Positions 6,989 through 10,349 of a stretch of 10,349 bases of DNA are shown piece by piece. Both the position numbers and the translations under genes were made by a program. Numbering within the stretch: position 1 is the first letter of the stretch; each line of letters opens with the position of its first letter. Source of the stretch: JBKPDV01 sp046728075 (lineage in GTDB: Bacteria > Acidobacteriota > Thermoanaerobaculia > UBA5066 > Gp7-AA6). The DNA is taken from positions 1 to 10,349 of the forward strand of contig JBKPDV010000172.1 in assembly GCA_046728075.1 (NCBI GenBank), given 5' to 3'. A model generated the notes under the pieces. The model saw nothing but the letters and a program-made list of their open reading frames with translations. It did no database searches and was not told the DNA's origin.

Positions 6989-7561
6989 TTAGGATCCGCA
7001 GCCCGGCCCGGCCGCGGCGGCCTTCTTGGGCAGCGGCAATTCAAAATCGATTTGCCACGAATATTTGAGCTGGTCGCTCAACTTGCCCCCCGTCACCCTC
7101 CCGGCGAGCCTTCCTCCCAGTTTCAGGTCTCCGGACAGTTTCTCGATCTTGAACTCCTTGTCCCTGGGAAGCTCAAAGACCCACTGGCGCCCGAGCAGCG
7201 GACCCGAGGCGTGGTTCATGCTCATCTCGACTGATTTCACGGCCGCGGCGTCCGGCGTCGCCTTTCCGCCTCCCGGGCAAAAGGCCAGGTGCGCCATCGT
7301 CCGAGGCTTGCCCGTTGAATCACTGTCCTTGGCATAGGAGTTCATCTGAAATGTCCTGGCTTCTTCGGCGGACAAGGGAATCTCCGTGAAGTAGAGCGTC
7401 ACGCTGTTTTCGCCCTCGTAGAAAGCGACCGCGCAATGTTTGAGAGTGACCTCCTTGCCGCCGATGACGGCCCGGACCACGCATTTCTCCTCTGCCCGGC
7501 CGCAGACGGCGGATGCCAGGATCAACCCTGCAGTGAAGAAGACGCGCCGCGCCGGGATCAT
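6989..7561 (-). CDS. Secreted protein of unknown function
   Basis: I do not recognise a family. From ATG 7561 the product is 190 residues. Residues 1-23 form a classical signal peptide (RR near the start, hydrophobic FFTAGLILASAV, likely cleavage after GRA at 23). The mature part has four cysteines (27, 43, 95, 188), compatible with disulfides, and alternates short beta-like stretches (SVTLYFTEIPLS, QWVFELPRDKEFKIEKL), suggesting a beta-rich fold. The part from about 137 (FKIEKLSGDLKLGGRLAGRV) to YSWQIDFELPLP may be a two-sheet closing domain. A short Lys/Ala/Gly tail ends in GCGS. The start is supported by AAAGGGGG five bases upstream (7567-7574); the longer frame from 7591 would add ten residues before the signal peptide. 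Its stop is 6 nt from the regulator stop, convergent. A GATAAT at 7590-7595 (minus strand) could be a -10 box, without a matching -35. Confidence 0.75.
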   Translation of the reverse strand: MIPARRVFFTAGLILASAVCGRAEEKCVVRAVIGGKEVTLKHCAVAFYEGENSVTLYFTEIPLSAEEARTFQMNSYAKDSDSTGKPRTMAHLAFCPGGGKATPDAAAVKSVEMSMNHASGPLLGRQWVFELPRDKEFKIEKLSGDLKLGGRLAGRVTGGKLSDQLKYSWQIDFELPLPKKAAAAGPGCGS

Positions 7562-7621
7562 GCTGTCCCCCTTTCCCGAAACGGAAGTCATTATCGCCTG
7601 ATGAGCGGCCTGCGCCGCGCG

Positions 7622-7651
7622 TGGACCGTCACTCCCGCCCGTCGATAGAAT
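7622..7651 (+). promoter_or_regulatory. Candidate sigma70-type promoter for the mini-protein/lipoprotein unit
   Basis: TGGACC (7622-7627, 4 of 6 match to TTGACA), an 18-nt spacer and TAGAAT (7646-7651, 5 of 6 match to TATAAT) lie in the divergent gap. Transcription would begin near 7658 and give a leader of about 45 nt containing AAGGAGG. Matches of this quality occur by chance, so this is tentative. Confidence 0.35.
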
Positions 7652-7702
7652 GCCTTCAAAGATTCGCCCGCGACCAACACCTCGATTCGAAAGGAGGAGA
7701 AG

Positions 7703-7828
7703 ATGAGAACAGCTCTGCCCCGGTGGATGGGTCTCGCGATCATCCTCGGTTTTTCAGCGGCAGTCCTCGCACAGACCAAGACGACGGAAACGAAGAAAAC
7801 GGAGTCGAAGCCGGTGGAATCGTGGTGA
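7703..7828 (+). CDS. Small exported peptide, 41 residues, unknown function
   Basis: A short gene: MRTALPRWMGLAIILGFS begins a signal peptide whose likely cleavage follows VLA (21-23), leaving a mature peptide of about 18 residues, QTKTTETKKTESKPVESW, rich in Lys, Thr, Glu and Ser and without cysteine. Support for translation is strong: AAGGAGG lies five bases before ATG 7703, the best ribosome-binding site of the window, and the TGA overlaps the GTG start of the lipoprotein gene as GTGA (7825-7828), the usual sign of coupled genes. The mature part is too short and low in complexity to assign a family. It may be a periplasmic or surface peptide, or act mainly as a translated leader that couples ribosomes into the lipoprotein gene. 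Which of these applies cannot be told from the sequence. Confidence 0.65.
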   Translation: MRTALPRWMGLAIILGFSAAVLAQTKTTETKKTESKPVESW

Positions 7829-8163
7829 TCTTTTCTCGTTCCGCAAGAACGGGGGCGGCAGTGGCCGTTCTGATGGCGGCGATCGCCGCGATCGCCTGCG
7901 CCGGCAAACTCACGAAAGCAAACTACGACAAAGTGGTTAACGGAATGTCTCCCGCGCAAGTCGAAAACATTCTTGGGCCAGGGTCCGAGCAGGCGAGCTC
8001 GGGCATTACGATTCCGGGAACGGCCACCGGCACGGCGACCGGGATTGGCGCCCCCGGCACCACGGTGTCGACGAAGGTCTTCGTCTGGCGCAGGGGCGGC
8101 AAAGTGATCACCGTGACTTTCTTGAACGACCAGGTGGTCGCGAAGACTCAGGTCGGGCTTTAG
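7825..8163 (+). CDS. BamE/SmpA-like lipoprotein
   Basis: 112 residues from GTG 7825. The N-terminal hydrophobic segment (GAAVAVLMAAIAAIAC) ends in a lipobox-like AIAC with C25, so a lipid-anchored outer- or inner-membrane protein is expected. The mature N-terminus, LTKANYDKVVNGMSPAQVENILG (split here as LTKANYDKVVNGM and SPAQVENILG), matches the SmpA/OmlA/BamE or DUF3862 type alpha-alpha start, which is followed in the family by a small beta-sheet; here KVFVWRRGGKVITVTFLNDQVV (84-105) fits that sheet. Between them is a Gly/Thr/Ala low-complexity loop containing two TATG repeats (residues about 66-73). BamE is part of the BAM outer-membrane assembly complex, but many relatives are not; this one is best called BamE-like. 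The start is taken as GTG 7825 because of the GTGA overlap with the 41-residue gene; GTG 7822 just before it is an alternative. A strong Shine-Dalgarno is absent, which fits translational coupling. Confidence 0.75.
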   Translation: MIFSRSARTGAAVAVLMAAIAAIACAGKLTKANYDKVVNGMSPAQVENILGPGSEQASSGITIPGTATGTATGIGAPGTTVSTKVFVWRRGGKVITVTFLNDQVVAKTQVGL

Positions 8164-8417
8164 ACCGTCGCTCCCGCTTGCTCCGGACCTGCGCCTTGCG
8201 GCGCACCGGCGCTCGGCTCGCCCAAAGGGGCTCGACCGAGCGCCTGGTCCCTCGCGCGCTCTCGCTCCCGCGGCGCGCGCCTCCTCCCCTCTGGGAGACT
8301 TCGCGCGCCGCGATCCGGACTGTCACCGGGTCGGCCAAGTGAGACGGCTCTCGACTTGAACTCCGGACCGCGAGCGTGACCGCGAGGCCGGTTCGTCACG
8401 CACTCTCGCTCGCGCGG
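8164..8417. other. Gene-free GC-rich convergent intergenic region
   Basis: About 254 nt between convergent genes. I see no credible gene; the open frames are Arg-rich shadows. It contains several small hairpins: TGCGCC-TTGC-GGCGCA (8190-8205), which is 26 nt after the lipoprotein stop, and GCTCGG (8211-8216) with CCGAGC (8236-8241) enclosing CCC-AAA-GGG. These could help end the + strand transcript. No T-run follows them. Confidence 0.4.
8374..8401 (-). terminator. Possible terminator hairpin for the minus-strand serine hydrolase
   Basis: GCGTGAC (8374-8380) and GTCACGC (8395-8401) are exact reverse complements with a 14-nt loop, beginning 16 nt beyond the TAA (8418-8420) on the minus strand. 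The stem is 7 bp and no T-run follows, so support is weak. Confidence 0.3.
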
Positions 8418-9842
8418 TTAGTCGGCGGCAAGAATCTGGAATTGCTCGATTTTGCCGTCGGGCATGTCGCGCTCCCAGATCTGGAGTGTCTTCTTGCCGA
8501 ACTTGAGGTCGAAGCGACGGAAGGTCATTCCGCCGCGATCCTGCTGCGCGGCCGGCTCGAACTGAAGCGGAGCGCCGAGCGGCCGGAGCCCCTCCGCGAA
8601 GTCGCGCAGGGCGAGCTCCGTGAAGTAGCTGTTCGCGTTGTCGGTCAATTGTGAGCGGTCGATCTTCCCGGTCTGCAGTCCCTCGAAGATGCGCCTGGCT
8701 CGTTCCTGCGCGGCGGCGCTCGAGGCCCGGTCCCTGAAGAGGAGCGGCGCGATCCGGTTGGCGATCGCGGAGGACGCCGCGGCGGCATCCAGATTCGTCA
8801 GCACGGTGACGGCCGCCCGATCGTCGGGAAAGATCGTATTCGATGCGGTAAAGCCGGACACCTCGCCGCCGTGCGAGAGAGCGCGGCGAGAGAGCTGCGG
8901 CGCCACGTTCAGGCCCAGCCCATAGCGCGTTCCAAGGCCGTTCTTCAATCGCACGGCGGTCTCCATCTCCAGGGAAGAGGCGGGGCTCAAGAGGCGATGT
9001 TCGATCAACGCGATATTCCATTTCGCGAGGTCCCTGGCCGTCATCGCGATCTCGCCCGCGGCAAAGAGCCAGCCCTTTCCTTCCTTGGGCGCGACCCGCC
9101 GCGGCCCGAGACCGTAGCGGAGATATCCGACGGGATCGCTCTCCGTCAGGCGGCCCCGGTCGATATCGGTGACGCTCTCCATCGCGAGCGGCGTGAAGAC
9201 GCGAGACCGAAGGAGCTCCCACAGAGGCACACCGGATGCCTTCTCGGCGATCAACCCGGCGATGACATAGCCGGTGTTGCTGTATTGCCACTCGGTTCCC
9301 GGAGCGAAATCCAGCGGCTTCTTCGCCCAACGGCTCAGGATCTCCTCGGCCGTCACCTCGCGGGTCATGAAAGGAGGCACGTAGTCCTGAGGCCAGTAAT
9401 CCTGATAACCCGAGGTGTGCGACAGGAGCTGCCGGACCGTGACCTCGCTCGCGCGAGTCAGGTCGGGAAGGTATTTGGAGACCGGGTCGTCGAGCGAAAG
9501 CTTGTGCTGTTCCGCGAGCATCAGGATCGCGGCCGCCGTGAACTGCTTCGAGACCGATCCGATGCTGTATCGCATCTCGGGCCGCGCCGGGGTGCGCGGC
9601 TCGAGCCTCGCGTCGCCGTACGCGGCAACGTAGACGATCCGCCCACCCTGCACGATCGCGATGGAAGCGCTCGGGACTCCGGTGGAGACGAGAACCTCCT
9701 GCGTGATCCGGTCGACGGCGGAGCGCAGGTCGGGCGCGAACGTCGGCTCGGCGGTCTGCCCGGTTTGCGCGAGCCGCGCAGCAGACGGCAGAAAGAGAAG
9801 GCCGAAGACCCACAATATTCTGCGAGAGGCTCTCCGCTGCAT
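8418..9842 (-). CDS. Exported serine hydrolase (beta-lactamase class C/S12-like)
   Basis: 474 residues. A signal peptide (MQRRASRRILWVFGLLFLPSAARLAQ, split here as MQRRASRRIL and WVFGLLFLPS) predicts export. The catalytic domain (about 38-370) has all three active-site motifs: S96-V-S-K99 (SxxK), Y187-S-N189 (YxN) and H324-G-G (the KTG-equivalent), so it should be active. The family covers class C beta-lactamases, DD-peptidases and esterases; a generic hydrolase is the safest name. A C-terminal accessory region (about 378-474) holds predicted beta strands ending in LQIWERDMPDGKIEQFQI and is often found in serine hydrolases of this group; its role is unknown. The start is supported by AGGAG six bases before ATG 9842. 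The gene lies 46 nt downstream of the molybdopterin subunit gene and may be co-transcribed with it, although no common pathway is evident. It is a paralogue-type relative of the hydrolase at 2350-3816, which has a different third motif. Confidence 0.9.
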   Translation of the reverse strand: MQRRASRRILWVFGLLFLPSAARLAQTGQTAEPTFAPDLRSAVDRITQEVLVSTGVPSASIAIVQGGRIVYVAAYGDARLEPRTPARPEMRYSIGSVSKQFTAAAILMLAEQHKLSLDDPVSKYLPDLTRASEVTVRQLLSHTSGYQDYWPQDYVPPFMTREVTAEEILSRWAKKPLDFAPGTEWQYSNTGYVIAGLIAEKASGVPLWELLRSRVFTPLAMESVTDIDRGRLTESDPVGYLRYGLGPRRVAPKEGKGWLFAAGEIAMTARDLAKWNIALIEHRLLSPASSLEMETAVRLKNGLGTRYGLGLNVAPQLSRRALSHGGEVSGFTASNTIFPDDRAAVTVLTNLDAAAASSAIANRIAPLLFRDRASSAAAQERARRIFEGLQTGKIDRSQLTDNANSYFTELALRDFAEGLRPLGAPLQFEPAAQQDRGGMTFRRFDLKFGKKTLQIWERDMPDGKIEQFQILAAD

Positions 9843-9888
9843 GGCTTACTCCTGTGGCGTTCGCGAGCTTCGTCGCGTGCCCGGACAC

Positions 9889-10349
9889 TCAGGTCTTTTC
9901 GAGAACACCTTGCGGCGCCAGCGGGAGGCTTCGTAAGCGAATCCCGGTCGCGGCGAAAATGGCGTTGCCGACGGCGGGAGCCAGCCCCACGATCGGCGTC
10001 TCGCCGGCGCCGGCCGACGGCAGATCCTTTCGATCGACAAGGACGACCTCGATCTCCGGCAGATCCGCGAAGCGCGGCACGCGGTACTGAGAGAAGTGCG
10101 GATTGGTGATCTTTCCGTTTTCGAACCGAATCTGCTCGAACAGCGCGCCGCCGATTCCCTGGACGATCGCTCCCTCGATCTGATTACGCAGCCCGTTGGG
10201 ATTGACGACGGCGCCGCACTCGAACGCTTCGACGACGCGCCGAATCGACACGCGGCGGCTCGCGGGATCGACTTCGACTTCCGCGCACGTCGCGACGTAG
10301 CCGCCTTTCTCGACCCCGCAGGCGATCCCGAAGCCGCGTCCGGGGGCCG
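9889..10349 (-). CDS. Molybdopterin-binding (xanthine dehydrogenase/IorB-type) large subunit, C-terminal part
   Basis: Only the last 152 complete codons are in the window; the 5' part is beyond 10349. The readable sequence runs from APGRGFGIACGVEKGGYVAT (starting with the codon at 10347) through EVEVDP, VVEAFECGAVVNP, NQIEGAIVQGIGGALFEQI, ITNPHFSQYRVPRFADLPEI and AGAGETP to LAPAVGNAIF. These are the closing motifs of molybdenum hydroxylase large subunits (xanthine oxidase family, closest by memory to isoquinoline 1-oxidoreductase beta subunit). The glutamate of AGAGETP is the family's catalytic base. Such enzymes hydroxylate N-heterocycles or oxidise aldehydes with a separate [2Fe-2S] subunit, expected upstream outside the window. 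The substrate cannot be deduced. The serine hydrolase follows after 46 nt; a small CGCGA-GCTTCG-TCGCG hairpin (9862-9877) lies in that gap. Confidence 0.88.
   Translation of the reverse strand, partial: APGRGFGIACGVEKGGYVATCAEVEVDPASRRVSIRRVVEAFECGAVVNPNGLRNQIEGAIVQGIGGALFEQIRFENGKITNPHFSQYRVPRFADLPEIEVVLVDRKDLPSAGAGETPIVGLAPAVGNAIFAATGIRLRSLPLAPQGVLEKT

Noticed and set aside
7621..7824. Upstream part of the lipoprotein frame
   Set aside because: Polar, no signal, and overlaps the small exported ORF; the lipoprotein signal begins at GTG 7825.
8323..9888. 521-residue open frame on the minus strand overlapping the second serine hydrolase
   Set aside because: Arg/Gly/Pro-rich shadow in a different frame of a gene with intact catalytic motifs and a clear ribosome-binding site.
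8871..10109. 412-residue open frame on the + strand
   Set aside because: Antisense shadow of the hydrolase and molybdopterin subunit; no domain, heavy Arg bias.
1..10349. CRISPR array, tRNA, rRNA or transposase
   Set aside because: No regularly spaced direct repeats, cloverleaf, rRNA motifs or transposase-like reading frame were seen.

Overview
This is a high-GC bacterial window of about 10.3 kb, densely packed with genes on both strands. The gene mix suggests a soil- or sediment-type Acidobacteriota-like organism: a membrane-bound winged-helix/TolB-like/TPR regulator, two serine-hydrolase (beta-lactamase-fold) exoproteins, a small retropepsin-like protease, and the end of a molybdenum hydroxylase large subunit. 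That assignment is inference from gene families, not from a marker gene. No rRNA, tRNA, CRISPR array, transposase or integrase was seen.

Layout. Positions 1-172 are non-coding and carry a 10-bp inverted repeat. A two-component system follows on the + strand (OmpR-type response regulator 173-874, HAMP-containing histidine kinase from GTG 867 to 2303, overlapping by 8 nt). After 46 nt comes an exported serine hydrolase (2350-3816, start set by a GGAGGT site), then a strong GC hairpin that could end the unit. A PilZ-domain gene follows (about 4040-4373). Its N-terminal RxxxR half is readable only in a frame without a start codon, so it looks frameshifted right after its ATG. It converges, 1 nt apart, with a secreted aspartic protease on the - strand (4375-4878). 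Across a 208-nt intergenic region the protease is divergent from the large winged-helix-TM-TolB-TPR regulator (5087-6982).

The regulator converges, 6 nt apart, with an unrecognised secreted protein on the - strand (6989-7561). From a second divergent region starts a two-gene + unit: a 41-residue exported mini-protein (7703-7828) coupled through a GTGA overlap to a BamE/SmpA-like lipoprotein (7825-8163). About 250 nt without a gene follow, then on the - strand a second exported serine hydrolase (8418-9842), downstream of the C-terminal part of an isoquinoline 1-oxidoreductase/xanthine-dehydrogenase-type molybdopterin subunit (9889-10349, cut by the window edge).

Most products are predicted to be exported or membrane-bound, so the window reads as a cell-envelope and signalling neighbourhood. 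I did not find a clearly new multi-gene defence or mobile system. The most notable points are the apparently broken (or recoded) PilZ start, the unlisted 41-aa coupled mini-gene, and the short, altered C-terminal motif of the first serine hydrolase.
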